Shown: one piece after another, positions 7,616 to 14,385 of the stretch
Position numbering within the stretch: the first letter of the stretch is position 1
Layout of the letters: the number at the start of each line of letters is the position of its first letter
Origin: a virus
IMG/VR virus record: IMGVR_UViG_3300044699_000057
Location: 1 to 47,713 of that record
DNA length: 47,713 nucleotides
Strand: one strand, 5' to 3'
Program-made: the position numbers and the translations under genes
Notes under the pieces: model-generated
Told to the model about the DNA's origin: nothing
The model's database searches: none
Seen by the model: the letters and a program-made list of their open reading frames with translations, nothing else

Positions 7616-8295
7616 GTGCGGGCCGCTTCGAGTGCGTCGACGTGGGAGGGGTCGAAGAGTCGGCCTTGTCCGTTGACGACTTTGACGGGGGTGAGCTTGC
7701 CGCGGGTGACCCAGTTGTTCACGCCGTTGGGGGTCATGCCGAAGCGGTCGGCGACCTGTCGGGTGGTGAGCAGGGTGGGCAGCGGCTGAGTGGGGGGCTG
7801 AGTGGGCGCCTGAACGGCGGGCTCGCTCTCCTGCTCGGCCTGCTCGTTCGGCTCACTCGCGGGGGTGTTCACCGGCCCGGGGTGTGCGGCGGGCAGGAGG
7901 ATGTCGTGGAGTTGCCACATGATCACAGCGAATGCGACCTGCGCGGCGACGGGGGGCACCGCGGCGATGACGTACTCCATCGCGGGGCGGTGCGCGCCGA
8001 CACCGGCGACGTTGATCCCGATGGAGGCGAGGGATCCGAAGCTCGTGACGATGAGTCCGCGGGCGGGTGACTTCCCTGCGAGAAGCGCGGCGACTGTCAG
8101 CACGTCTCCGATGACGATGAACAGGTCGACGGTCGCTGGCCACATCCACGAGCGCCACATCGACGGTAGGCCGTTGTCTCCGGCGATGGTGTGGAGGTGC
8201 GCGTACGAGAGGGCGAACGCAAGCCCGGTGAGTACGGCGGAAAGGGCGATGGCGCCCGCGACTAGGCCGATCACGGTATGGTTACGCCGAGCCAT
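7612..8295 (-). CDS. DUF2637-like membrane protein with C-terminal helix-turn-helix
   Basis: ATG at 8295 chosen because AGGAGG lies seven bases upstream (a GTG six bases earlier is too close). About 227 residues. Four hydrophobic segments, including LVAGAIALSAVLTGLAFAL (10-28), MWPATVDLFIVIGDVLTVAA (about 51-70) and MEYVIAAVPPVAAQVAFAVI (about 103-122), match the DUF2637 pattern of Streptomyces plasmid and phage proteins. A Pro/Gln/Glu-rich linker leads to TRQVADRFGMTPNGVNNWV and a wing, a MerR/excisionase-type HTH ending HVDALEAA. DUF2637 proteins are linked to plasmid transfer and spread; a membrane protein able to bind DNA is the inference here. Confidence 0.75.
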   Translation of the reverse strand: MARRNHTVIGLVAGAIALSAVLTGLAFALSYAHLHTIAGDNGLPSMWRSWMWPATVDLFIVIGDVLTVAALLAGKSPARGLIVTSFGSLASIGINVAGVGAHRPAMEYVIAAVPPVAAQVAFAVIMWQLHDILLPAAHPGPVNTPASEPNEQAEQESEPAVQAPTQPPTQPLPTLLTTRQVADRFGMTPNGVNNWVTRGKLTPVKVVNGQGRLFDPSHVDALEAART

Positions 8296-8323
8296 GAGCA
8301 CACCTCCTACGTGTGTCAGTGGT

Positions 8324-8355
8324 GGGCCGGCCCGGTCGTCACACCGGGCCGGCCC
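8324..8355. terminator. 13-bp GC-rich hairpin in leader region
   Basis: GGGCCGGCCCGGT, loop CGTCAC, then ACCGGGCCGGCCC. On the plus strand it is followed by TTTGCGTTT and would be a good intrinsic terminator for stray rightward transcription. On the minus strand it lies in the leader between the promoter-like site at 8375-8404 and the DUF2637 gene and has no U tail. Confidence 0.6.
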
Positions 8356-8374
8356 TTTGCGTTTCGGGGTGCTT

Positions 8375-8404
8375 ACTGTAGCACCGGTTTGTGATCGTTT
8401 GTCA
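8375..8404 (-). promoter_or_regulatory. promoter-like site upstream of DUF2637 gene
   Basis: Minus strand TGACAA (8404-8399), 18-base spacer, TACAGT (8380-8375) preceded by TGC, giving an extended -10. The local sequence CGGTGCTACAGT resembles CGGTGCTACTAT in front of the capsid gene at 40828. The run of overlapping genes breaks here, which supports a new transcript start. Confidence 0.45.
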
Positions 8405-8445
8405 GGCTTTGGTGGGGTGGTGCGGGGTGAGTAACTCGCGCCCGT

Positions 8446-8616
8446 TCAGCCGGTGTTCGGGTGTCTGTCGGTCCGCACTCGCTCACTCATCTGAGCGAGT
8501 GCGATGTGGATGAGGCCTGCCGCTTCAAGGACGTCCATGGTGGGGCATTCGATGGAGAGGAGCTTCTCTCCGGCGGGTGCTTCGGTGATCGTGAGTGTGA
8601 TGAGTGGCGTCGCCAT
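8446..8616 (-). CDS. hypothetical protein, 56 aa
   Basis: ATG at 8616, TGA at 8446. Reads MATPLITLTITEAPAGEKL, LSIECPTMDVLEAAGLIHIA and LAQMSERVRTDRHP: a strand followed by a helix. Normal third-position GC. It is the last gene of the unit that begins near 11.8 kb, followed by a short non-coding gap holding the hairpin at 8324 and promoter-like site at 8375. Function unknown. Confidence 0.6.
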   Translation of the reverse strand: MATPLITLTITEAPAGEKLLSIECPTMDVLEAAGLIHIALAQMSERVRTDRHPNTG

Positions 8617-8628
8617 GGGGGGTCCCGT

Positions 8629-8814
8629 TCAGAGGTGGCGGTCGAGTGCGTCGGCGAGTGCGCGGAGTGAGGCGGTCGCGTTGTCGGCGGTGTCGGTGAG
8701 TGCCTTGTGCTGCTCGCGGAGTGCGGCGAGTTCGCGTTCGGCGGTCTCGGCTCGTTCGGTGAGTGCGTCGATGTCGTCCTGATACTCGGCGCACTGCTCG
8801 CAGTGGTCGTTCAC
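8629..8814 (-). CDS. small coiled-coil protein with CxxC, 61 aa
   Basis: GTG at 8814 preceded by GGAGCAACAC. MNDHCEQCAEYQDDIDALTE starts with a CxxC and runs into a single long helix with heptad-like spacing (ERELAALREQHKALTDTADN, SLRALADALDRHL). Probably a dimeric coiled coil. No specific function. Confidence 0.7.
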   Translation of the reverse strand: MNDHCEQCAEYQDDIDALTERAETAERELAALREQHKALTDTADNATASLRALADALDRHL

Positions 8815-8851
8815 GTGTTGCTCCTGTCGGCGGTCTTCTCGGAAGTGATGA

Positions 8852-9349
8852 TCACGCCGATGTCGGCGGCTTGACGGTGTGGCCCGGGCCGGCTGCGAGT
8901 GCGGCCGCGAGTGCGTTGCGGGCCGACCGGACAGCGGTGAACGTCATCCCGGGGAACGCGAACATGGCGGCGGGGTAGGTGAGGGTGAGGGTGTAGGGGG
9001 TGCCGTCGGGCGCGTCCCATCCGGCGTTGGCGTGGACGACGTCAGCGTCGGTGGGTTCGGGTGTCAGGTATCCGGCGATGCGCTGCGGGGTGAGCACCTC
9101 GCGGTGGGGGCCCGACATGGTGGGCGCGTTGATCGTGTCGGTGACCTCAGTGGTGACGGACGTGATCTCACCCTGTACGTGGTACGGGGCGCCGTACTGG
9201 TCTGCCATGTCGACGACGTGGTCTCGGTACAGGCGGTCGGGGACGATCGTCTCCGGGTCGCCTCCGAGCCATGTCCACCGGTGCATGCTGCTGAACTGTC
9301 CGGCGCGGTGGGTACTGGTGATCGTCACCGAGTACTCGTGGATCTTCAC
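8852..9349 (-). CDS. hypothetical protein, 165 aa
   Basis: GTG at 9349 overlaps the upstream stop (CAGTGAAG). Intact. Begins MKIHEYSVTITSTHRAGQFS and continues as an alpha-beta protein with WTWLGGDPETIVPDRL and a C-terminal segment TLTYPAAMFAFPGMTFTAV, RNALAAALAAGPGHTV. No membrane helix or cysteine cluster. Not recognised. It is the longest clean gene in this run, which makes it a good target for a structure search. Confidence 0.75.
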   Translation of the reverse strand: MKIHEYSVTITSTHRAGQFSSMHRWTWLGGDPETIVPDRLYRDHVVDMADQYGAPYHVQGEITSVTTEVTDTINAPTMSGPHREVLTPQRIAGYLTPEPTDADVVHANAGWDAPDGTPYTLTLTYPAAMFAFPGMTFTAVRSARNALAAALAAGPGHTVKPPTSA

Positions 9350-9560
9350 TGGGGGTCTCCGCCCTGGCGGCCGCCGCAGCCGAGCCAGTGACCGGCCATA
9401 CCGGCGAGTACGGCGGACGCGCTGACGCGGTCGAGAAGTTCGAGGGTGTCGTTCCGACGGCGAGCATCAGGCCGCAGCGTTCGCATCGGACGTTCGGGCC
9501 CGCGAGGGACGCGCCTACGGTGAAGTCCTGCATAGCGGTGAGAGGGTCGTAGGCGGTCAT
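9346..9560 (-). CDS. small CxxC protein, about 70 aa (frameshifted)
   Basis: ATG at 9560 overlaps the upstream stop; TGA at 9346 overlaps the next GTG. Reads TAMQDFTVGASLAGPNVRCE, RCGLMLAVGTTPS, then across an indel at about 9450 LLDRVSASAVLAGMAGHW, LGCGGRQGGDPQ. CERCG, a later His and LGCGG could form a four-ligand zinc site. Function unknown. Confidence 0.6.
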
Positions 9561-9829
9561 CGGGAGTGCGTGTCCTCTCGTACGGCGGTGTATCGCTCTG
9601 TGGTGATCTCGGCGAACATGGCGCTGTCGAACGCCGCCCGGATGGACAGCTGCGGGTGCGCGGCCCGGATGGTGTCTTCGAGGTCGCACCGGGTGAGGAT
9701 CCTGGCTTGTGCGCGGGTGTCGCCGGGGGTGTCGTAGTCGACGGCGGGGATGTCTCGGCGGGCGGTGTGGGTGGTGTCGCCGATGGTGGCGGTCGCGATG
9801 ACCGCCACCATCGGCGTTCCCTGTGTCAC
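9557..9829 (-). CDS. hypothetical protein, 90 aa
   Basis: GTG at 9829 overlaps the preceding stop; TGA at 9557 overlaps the next ATG. Begins MTQGTPMVAVIATATIGDTT with beta-rich character, then ILTRCDLEDTIRAAHPQLSI and SAMFAEITTERYTAV. Intact. No family recognised. Confidence 0.65.
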   Translation of the reverse strand: MTQGTPMVAVIATATIGDTTHTARRDIPAVDYDTPGDTRAQARILTRCDLEDTIRAAHPQLSIRAAFDSAMFAEITTERYTAVREDTHSR

Positions 9830-9986
9830 TGCTGGCCTTCGGTGCGGGCGTGGAGCGCCGCGAGGTTGTCGGTCTGGGGGTTGATCGGCTGCGCGATGGG
9901 CTCGGGTGCCGGCTGGCCGCTGTCGGGCGGGGTGGCGCCGGTGAGGTGGTCCGCGTAGATCTGGGCGGGGTACGGTCGTCGCTCAT
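9826..9986 (-). CDS. hypothetical protein, about 53 aa (frameshifted)
   Basis: ATG at 9986 after GGACTGACCA. After MSDDRTP an indel at about 9960 shifts to AQIYADHLTGATPPDSGQ, PEPIAQPINPQTDNLAALHA and ends TEGQQ before TGA at 9826. Pro/Gln-rich and probably disordered. Evidence is the overlapping stop-start at its end and codon use. Confidence 0.5.
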
Positions 9987-9989
9987 TGG

Positions 9990-10172
9990 TCAGTCCTCCG
10001 TGGTGACGAACTCGCCGGTCATGGGGTCGAAGGTCTGGAGCTCGGAGTCAGCGCCGGTACGGCGGACGGCGTCCCGGCAGTCCTGCGCGTCGCGCTTGTT
10101 CGTGAAGTCGAGGGGCGCCATGGGCTGTCCGGCGTGGTCGGTTCGGGTGACGCGGTGCGTGGAGCGTGTCAT
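9990..10172 (-). CDS. hypothetical protein, 60 aa
   Basis: ATG at 10172, TGA at 9990. Reads MTRSTHRVTRTDHAGQPMAP, LDFTNKRDAQDCRDAVRRTG, ADSELQTFDPMTGEFVTTE. It looks like a small alpha-beta fold. Intact; the start overlaps the stop of the gene upstream by one base. Function unknown. Confidence 0.65.
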   Translation of the reverse strand: MTRSTHRVTRTDHAGQPMAPLDFTNKRDAQDCRDAVRRTGADSELQTFDPMTGEFVTTED

Positions 10173-10483
10173 CAGTTCTCTCCGAGGATGATGCTGGGGG
10201 CGGATGCTTCGGTGACCATGTCGGCGAGTACGTCGGCGACGGCGGTTGCCTGCGCGATGCGGCCGGGCGTGTCGATGCCGGAGGCGCCGTATACGGCGCC
10301 GCGGATGATGCGGGTCTGTACGTCGCCGGGAAGGGCGTTGCCCTGCATGAGGCGTTCGACGTCGGCGAGCAGCGATCGGGTCAGCTCGACCGTGAACCGG
10401 AACTGCGGGTCGGTGGTGAACAGGCGGTTCGCCTTGTCGTTCTCGTTGAGGTAGCGGGTGATGACCGCATTGGTGATGCTCAC
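10172..10483 (-). CDS. hypothetical protein, 103 aa
   Basis: GTG at 10483 overlaps the upstream stop (CAGTGAGC). Reads VSITNAVITRYLNENDKANR, LFTTDPQFRFTVELTRSLLA, DVERLMQGNALPGDVQTRII and TPGRIAQATAVADVLADMVT. A mostly helical soluble protein. Intact. Not recognised. Confidence 0.7.
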   Translation of the reverse strand: MSITNAVITRYLNENDKANRLFTTDPQFRFTVELTRSLLADVERLMQGNALPGDVQTRIIRGAVYGASGIDTPGRIAQATAVADVLADMVTEASAPSIILGEN

Positions 10484-10818
10484 TGGTTTCCCTTCGGGGG
10501 TCGGCCGGAGCCAGGACACCACTGTGCCGGGACGGGGCCGAGGGTGGCTCGCTTCGGGTAGTGGGCTCGGACGGTGGTCGGGAAGTGCTTGTTACCGGCC
10601 CAGACGAGTGACAGGTTCGGGCGGAGGCACACCGTGCACTGCCCCATCGGGCGGCGTGTCACTTGGTGTCGGCGCGGGTCGGATGGGCTGCCCGGGGGCG
10701 CAGTCGCATGCCGGCCCGGGAGGCTGTGCGGGGGGCTGCGGGGGTCGCCACTGGTGGGTGAACGTGGCGCCGGGGTGCGCTGCGGGAGGCTGTCACGCGG
10801 CGGAATGGGGTCGCTCAT
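10480..10818 (-). CDS. zinc-ribbon-like protein, 112 aa
   Basis: ATG at 10818 with AGGAGAGACACCCC upstream. The first 70 residues are Pro/Ser/Arg-rich and probably disordered. The C-terminal part has GQCTVCLRPNLSLVWAGNKH and QWCPGSGRPPKGN, giving Cys-x2-Cys, a His and a further Cys for a possible zinc site. Stop overlaps the next GTG. Confidence 0.65.
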   Translation of the reverse strand: MSDPIPPRDSLPQRTPAPRSPTSGDPRSPPHSLPGRHATAPPGSPSDPRRHQVTRRPMGQCTVCLRPNLSLVWAGNKHFPTTVRAHYPKRATLGPVPAQWCPGSGRPPKGNQ

Positions 10819-11230
10819 GGGGTGTCTCTCCTGGCGGGGTAGCTGTAGGTGCGGACGTAGGGGCATTCGGGGTGGCACGGTTCTCCGGCCCGGGCGTGGC
10901 ACTGGTCGCACGGGTTGAGGAGACGTGTGGTGAGGCGGGCGTGGATCCGGCGGAGGGCGGTGTGACGCATGGTGGCTCCGTTGGTCCGGGCGGGCACGGC
11001 ACGGGTGTCATCCTTGTCCGCCCCGGGGTTCGTGGGGTCAGCGGTGGTCGGGTACGCGGACCATGTCCACACGCAGTCGGGGCAGACGTCGTCCCGTTGC
11101 GGTCGTGGGACAGCTCGGCGGTGTCCCACCAGTGGTGGCATCCGGAGCACTGGGCCTTGTCGGTGTGGGGCGCGAGGTCGGTGGCGTCCGGGTAGTGGGT
11201 GACGCGGGTGATGGGGGTGAGGGTGCTCAC
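10815..11230 (-). CDS. multi-zinc-ribbon protein, about 138 aa (frameshifted)
   Basis: GTG at 11230 overlaps the preceding stop; TGA at 10815 overlaps the next ATG. N-terminal part MSTLTPITRVTHYPDATDLA then CSGCHHWWDTAELSHDRN and, across an indel at about 11090, DVCPDCVWTWS: a classical two-CxxC ribbon. The C-terminal part reads LLNPCDQCHARAGEPCHPEC, the Cys-x2-Cys-x7-Cys-x3-Cys pattern seen in many actinophage zinc proteins. An ATG at about 10972 after GGAG could start the second ribbon as a separate gene; I keep one because no stop separates them in the same frame. Confidence 0.6.
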
Positions 11231-11451
11231 TGTGCTGCCTCAATCGTGTCGGGCCGCATGGCTGCGGCGTGCCTGGCAACGGATGCGTCGAGGAGCACGG
11301 CGTAGCTGATCGTGTTCCCGGTGATCTGGTCGCTGTAGCTGCGCTCGATGGTGCCGAGGGATCCGGCGGGGATGTCGGGCTGTTCGGGATCCCACGGGGC
11401 GGAGTGAAGGTCGATGAGGGTGCGGACGCGCTGTCCGGGGGTGAAGGCCAT
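11227..11451 (-). CDS. SH3-like small beta protein, 74 aa
   Basis: ATG at 11451 preceded by AGGACACCCC. Reads FTPGQRVRTLIDLHSAPW, PDIPAGSLGTIERSYSDQ, NTISYAVLLDA. The Pro-Gly-x-Arg-Val opening and the Ile-Pro-Ala-Gly-x-x-Gly-Thr-Ile turn are typical of KOW or DUF4926-like SH3 barrels found widely in phages. Exact role unknown. Confidence 0.65.
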   Translation of the reverse strand: MAFTPGQRVRTLIDLHSAPWDPEQPDIPAGSLGTIERSYSDQITGNTISYAVLLDASVARHAAAMRPDTIEAAQ

Positions 11452-11459
11452 GGGGTGTC

Positions 11460-11779
11460 CTAGGCGGTGAGGATGGCGACGGCGGCGCGGTGGTAGCAGA
11501 GCTTGCCGTTGATTCCGGCCGGGCAGGTGCACGCGTTGTGGGCGGTGCGGTGGGTGGACTGGCCGTCGGTGGAGACGGTGGCCCAGACGCGGCCGGGGCG
11601 GATGGGGAGGATAGCGCCGTCGCCGATGAGTTCGAGTGCGCTTCGATCTGGTGGTGCTTGTAGGTGGTGGCGTTGGTGGCGGCGGTGCGGATGTGCTTGC
11701 CGCAGGTCTTGCCGTAGCCGTTGCGCTGGCTGGTGGGGGAGGTGAGGGGGCGGCCGCAGCGCTGGCAGTTGGTGTGCAT
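11460..11779 (-). CDS. DUF6011-like zinc finger plus SWIM zinc finger (frameshifted)
   Basis: First gene after the promoter-like site at 11816-11845; ATG at 11779 after AAAGGACGG. N-terminus HTNCQRCGRPLTSPTSQR, GYGKTCGKH fits the DUF6011 ribbon (Cys-x2-Cys-Gly-Arg-Pro-Leu...Gly-Tyr-Gly...Cys). Across an indel at about 11640 the C-terminus reads GDGAILPIRPGRVWATVSTD and ACTCPAGINGKLCYHRAAVA, the Cys-x-Cys-xn-Cys-x-His signature of a SWIM domain. SWIM domains bind DNA or proteins in transposases, SNF2 helicases and Rad51-associated factors. About 106 residues; TAG at 11460. Confidence 0.7.
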
Positions 11780-11815
11780 GGGGGCCGTCCTTTGGTCTCG
11801 TCTTACCGTCCTCAT

Positions 11816-11845
11816 AGTATGAGACTTATCAGGGTGGGGTGTCAA
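11816..11845 (-). promoter_or_regulatory. early promoter-like site (shared type)
   Basis: Minus strand TTGACA (11845-11840), 18-base spacer, CATACT (11821-11816). The last spacer bases and -10 read ATAAGTCTCATACT, identical to the site at 22093-22122 and close to that at 4118. It follows directly on a hairpin that ends the previous unit. Confidence 0.65.
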
Positions 11846-11868
11846 GGGGGCCGACCGAACGGCCCCCT
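11845..11868 (-). terminator. 9-bp hairpin between units
   Basis: AGGGGGCCG, loop TTCGGT, CGGCCCCCT on the minus strand, six bases after the stop at 11875, followed by TTGACA, which is the -35 of the next promoter. A compact terminator-promoter junction. Confidence 0.65.
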
Positions 11869-11874
11869 CGACCA

Positions 11875-12336
11875 CTAGCCCTCAGCCGGCGCGTCCGCCT
11901 CCGTGTCGAGCGGCGAATCGACGGTCGCAAGGAGCACCGCCGTCGGGCACGGGTACGAGTTCCCGCACTCCAAACACGAGCCGAGCACGTTCTGATGCTT
12001 CGACATGACCTGCCGCGCCATCTGCCCGCGGAAGGTTGCGCGCCGCTCCCACGAGTCGGCGGTCTCCTTCCACTGCTCGACACGCAGACGCTCGGCAGCA
12101 AGCTCGCGCTGTAGCCGCTCCACCTCGCCAGCCGCCCATCGGCTATCCGGTCGCTCCTCACGCTCGACCCGGTACACGAAGTCCGCGTGGGCGGCCGCGT
12201 CCTGCGCCCACGCTTCACTGATCGCGTTGACGATGATCCGGCTACGCCGGTCCGCGTGGTCAGCCATTGCCCGCCAGTGTTCGGCGATGGCCCGGGCGTT
12301 CTCCTCCGGGCTCGGGGTGGTGTCCGAGTACGTCAC
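11875..12336 (-). CDS. coiled-coil protein with C-terminal cysteines, 153 aa
   Basis: GTG at 12336 overlaps the preceding stop. Intact. After a short acidic start (SPEENARAIAEHWRAM) comes a long helix with heptad spacing (EVERLQRELAAERLRVEQW, KETADSWERRATFRGQMA), then VLGSCLECGNSYPCPTAVLL, a Cys-x2-Cys-x4-Cys cluster. Probably an oligomeric, metal-binding phage protein. Last gene of the unit starting near 15.0 kb. Confidence 0.75.
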   Translation of the reverse strand: MTYSDTTPSPEENARAIAEHWRAMADHADRRSRIIVNAISEAWAQDAAAHADFVYRVEREERPDSRWAAGEVERLQRELAAERLRVEQWKETADSWERRATFRGQMARQVMSKHQNVLGSCLECGNSYPCPTAVLLATVDSPLDTEADAPAEG

Positions 12337-12614
12337 TTCGGTTCCTCCGTGTACGCGCCGGGGTCGGTGTCGTCCCAGCACAGCCAGTAGCCGGTGGGGT
12401 CGGTGCCCCAGTGGATGTGTCCGCCGTGGGGGTGCTGCTCGCACACCGCGGGTTGGTGAACGGTGATGCCGTCGCGGTAGCGGTGCGGGCAGCGGGCGGC
12501 GGCTGCGGCCCGGCGGCGTGCCCGCCAGTCCGCGGCGATCGCCACCGAGAGAGCGGCGACCATGACGCAGGAGATGCCGGTGCCGGCTACGGCGTCAGCT
12601 GTCGACGCGTCCAT
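12333..12614 (-). CDS. membrane-anchored CxGHxH-motif protein, 93 aa
   Basis: ATG at 12614, TGA at 12333 overlapping the next GTG. Residues 3-28 (ASTADAVAGTGISCVMVAAL, SVAIAA) form a single N-terminal membrane helix, followed by an Arg-rich stretch that would be cytoplasmic. Then AVCEQHPHGGHIHWGTDPTG and YWLCWD give the Cys...Gly-His-x-His...Trp motif seen in the 4.2-5.6 kb series, with two additional cysteines. Probably binds a metal at the membrane. Confidence 0.7.
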   Translation of the reverse strand: MDASTADAVAGTGISCVMVAALSVAIAADWRARRRAAAAARCPHRYRDGITVHQPAVCEQHPHGGHIHWGTDPTGYWLCWDDTDPGAYTEEPK

Positions 12615-13112
12615 CTGCGATCGCCCCCGCCCTGCGTGCGATGCCCCGGGCGAGCGAGTCAGGGAGGGACACTCCCTCGGTGGCGTGCGTCTCGATCAGG
12701 AGCTGATTGAACTCATCGAGGTGAGCGGACGCGAGACGCTTGCACGCCGCGTCGTAGGCGCGCTCACGCTTCTGGTCGACGGTGGTGCCGGCCCGGATGG
12801 CGGCGCGCTGTTCCTCGCGGTTCTCTTCCTTGTGCTGGGCGATGACGGCCCGTGCTTCGACGATTCGGCCGCGGACTCGGCGGAGCTTCGCGAGCGCCCG
12901 GCCCTGCCACTCGTTGTCACCCTGCCTGGCGTCGACCTGGGAGCGAATGTCGCTCGCGATCAACTGGAGCTCGAACAGCCAGCGCCCGCGTTGAGGCGGT
13001 GCCGCAGGGCCTTGACCTCCCAGTCATGGGCACGGTTCCTGACGTCGGCCTCAACGACTTTCCGGAACTGTTCCTCCGACTTGCCCGCCATGAGGTGTTC
13101 GGGGCCGTTCAC
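12595..13112 (-). CDS. long helical protein, about 172 aa (frameshifted)
   Basis: GTG at 13112 overlaps the upstream stop. Reads MAGKSEEQFRKVVEADVRNR, AHDWEVKALRHRLNAG, then across an indel at about 12988 WLFELQLIASDIRSQVDARQ and on to a charged coiled coil (LRRVRGRIVEARAVIAQHKE, QKRERAYDAACKRLASAHLD) ending GAIADGRVDS. The C-terminal 120 codons are clean. It overlaps the next gene by 20 bases. Function unknown. Confidence 0.65.
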
Positions 13113-13348
13113 GGGGTCGCCTCCGGCGCGAACCTGAGGGCGGCGGCGTACATGGCGACGGACCGCAGTCCGGCCATGAGGCGGCCGACGTCGTCCTGTG
13201 AGAGAACGATTTCGGCATCGGCCATTTCGCCGTCCCGGAACGCGGCAACGGTGACGGTGATGCTGTCGTCACTTCGGTCTGTGCTGGCCGGTGTGATGCT
13301 GATCATGTCTTCGCTCGGGCCGGTCGTCATGGTGAATTCCATGCTCAT
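13109..13348 (-). CDS. hypothetical protein, 79 aa
   Basis: ATG at 13348 (MSMEFTMTTG), seven bases after GAGG within GGAGCGAGGCACACCG; TGA at 13109 overlaps the next GTG. Reads DSITVTVAAFRDGEMADAEI, VLSQDDVGRLMAGLRSVAMY. A beta-alpha protein of the type that is common and uncharacterised in actinophages. Intact. Confidence 0.7.
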   Translation of the reverse strand: MSMEFTMTTGPSEDMISITPASTDRSDDSITVTVAAFRDGEMADAEIVLSQDDVGRLMAGLRSVAMYAAALRFAPEATP

Positions 13349-13629
13349 CGGTGTGCCTCGCTCCAGTGCCGGTTGGCTGCCTCGACCATGACGCCGAGAC
13401 TCGACGCGTCGCACGTGATGCGGTAGTCACCGCAGCGGTGGCAGATGATGCCTCCGCCGTACGGTCCGAAGTCGTGGAGGCGCGGTGCGTACGCCGAAGC
13501 GCGGATCACGACCGCCTCCGGTACGCCGTCACGGCTCACGTACACGGGGCCCCGGGTGCGGTGCGACGGCAAGCCGCCAATGATCTCGTCCGCCCGTGCG
13601 GCGAACTCCGTAATGTCCATCTGCGTCAC
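13345..13629 (-). CDS. Phd/YefM-like antitoxin domain with zinc finger, 94 aa
   Basis: GTG at 13629 overlaps the previous stop. VTQMDITEFAARADEIIGGL followed by GPVYVSRDGVPEAVVIRASA matches the Phd/YefM N-terminal fold (a helix, then a strand in which Asp-Gly-Val-Pro-Glu-Ala-Val-Val replaces the usual Asn-Gly-x-Pro-x-Ala-Val). The usual toxin-wrapping tail is replaced by GIICHRCGDYRITCDASSLG and RHWSEAHR, a Cys-x2-Cys...Cys...His-x4-His finger. No toxin gene lies beside it. DNA binding is likely; antitoxin activity is inference. Confidence 0.65.
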   Translation of the reverse strand: MTQMDITEFAARADEIIGGLPSHRTRGPVYVSRDGVPEAVVIRASAYAPRLHDFGPYGGGIICHRCGDYRITCDASSLGVMVEAANRHWSEAHR

Positions 13630-13766
13630 TGGTCGGTCCTCCTGCCGGCGCACTCGGCGCGGTGCTGGTTGACGAGTCGGATGTACTCGCGGTCGGTGTC
13701 GGAGCGGATCACGGTGCCGCACGCGCCGCAGACGAACAGCGCGTGGTCCCACCCCTGCGCGTTCAC
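13626..13766 (-). CDS. small C2HC zinc-finger protein, 46 aa
   Basis: GTG at 13766 and TGA at 13626 both overlap neighbouring genes. FVCGACGTVIRSDTDREYIR, LVNQHRAECAGRRTDQ gives Cys-x2-Cys...His-x3-Cys, a C2HC finger similar to those of many Streptomyces phage proteins. Intact despite its size. Confidence 0.65.
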   Translation of the reverse strand: MNAQGWDHALFVCGACGTVIRSDTDREYIRLVNQHRAECAGRRTDQ

Positions 13767-13997
13767 TGCGCGACCCGGGGGAGGACGTCGATGTGGTCAA
13801 GGTCGATGCCACCCGAGTAGCCGTCGACCAGGACGACCGGGGGTGCCGTGTCCGAGAGGCCACGCCTTGCTCCGGGTGAAGGTTTCGAGGCGGGTGCATC
13901 CGAGCGAATCGGCGGCCGGGTGCTCGGGGCGGAACCCCGGGTAAGCGATGACGGGGGTACCGATCGGGTAGAGGCTGTTCCACCGCTCAACGGTCAC
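13763..13997 (-). CDS. small beta-barrel-like protein, about 78 aa (frameshifted)
   Basis: GTG at 13997 overlaps the preceding stop. YPIGTPVIAYPGFRPE, CTRLETFTRSKAW, then across an indel at about 13865 LSDTAPPVVLVDGYSGGI, DLDHIDVLPRVAQ. The Pro-x-Gly-Thr-Pro-Val opening, the Thr-Arg-Ser-x-Ala-Trp middle and the closing Val-Asp-Gly-x-Gly-Gly-Ile are a combination I have seen in small SH3-like actinophage proteins. Function unknown. Confidence 0.6.
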
Positions 13998-14197
13998 TGG
14001 AGGTTCCTCTCGGACTGGTCGGCGGCCGCAACCATGGCAGCGGTGATGGCGGGGATCCATGCGACGGGCACGCGGACGGCGGTGGCCACTCCGCTCCCGG
14101 TCTCGATGATCCGCATGATGATCGACGGGTAGCGTTCCTCATCCGTCGATGCGTGAATGGACAGCTGATCGCCGTCCTCGTCGGTGTACTCGATCAC
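13994..14197 (-). CDS. hypothetical protein, 67 aa
   Basis: GTG at 14197 overlaps the preceding stop; TGA at 13994 overlaps the next GTG. Reads MIEYTDEDGDQLSIHAST, IIMRIIETGSGVATAVRVPV, WIPAITAAMVAAADQS: three strands and a helix. Intact. Not recognised. Confidence 0.7.
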   Translation of the reverse strand: MIEYTDEDGDQLSIHASTDEERYPSIIMRIIETGSGVATAVRVPVAWIPAITAAMVAAADQSERNLQ

Positions 14198-14385
14198 GGT
14201 CGGGCCTTCCGCTTGAGGGAGCGGAGCTCCGCGCTGTCGGCCTTGAGACGCTCGTAGTCCTCGATCTTGACGAGCACGGCGACGGGGTCGCGGAAGTCCG
14301 TGATCGTGGTGGGCGTGCCGTTACGGACGGCGGTCAGGATGGCGCGCAGGTTCGTGCGCAGGGTGTTGATACCGACGGTTTCCAT
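14194..14385 (-). CDS. Phd/YefM-like antitoxin, 63 aa
   Basis: ATG at 14385 preceded by AGGACACC. METVGINTLRTNLRAILTAV, RNGTPTTITDFRDPVAVLVK, IEDYERLKADSAEL is a complete Phd/YefM N-terminal domain: helix-turn with the Leu-Arg-x-Asn-Leu motif, the strand with Arg-Asp-Pro-Val-Ala-Val-Leu, and the Tyr-Glu-Arg-Leu helix. The usual acidic C-terminal toxin-binding tail is replaced by a short basic end (LKRKARP). There is no toxin gene on either side. Could repress its own unit or neutralise a host toxin. Confidence 0.75.
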   Translation of the reverse strand: METVGINTLRTNLRAILTAVRNGTPTTITDFRDPVAVLVKIEDYERLKADSAELRSLKRKARP

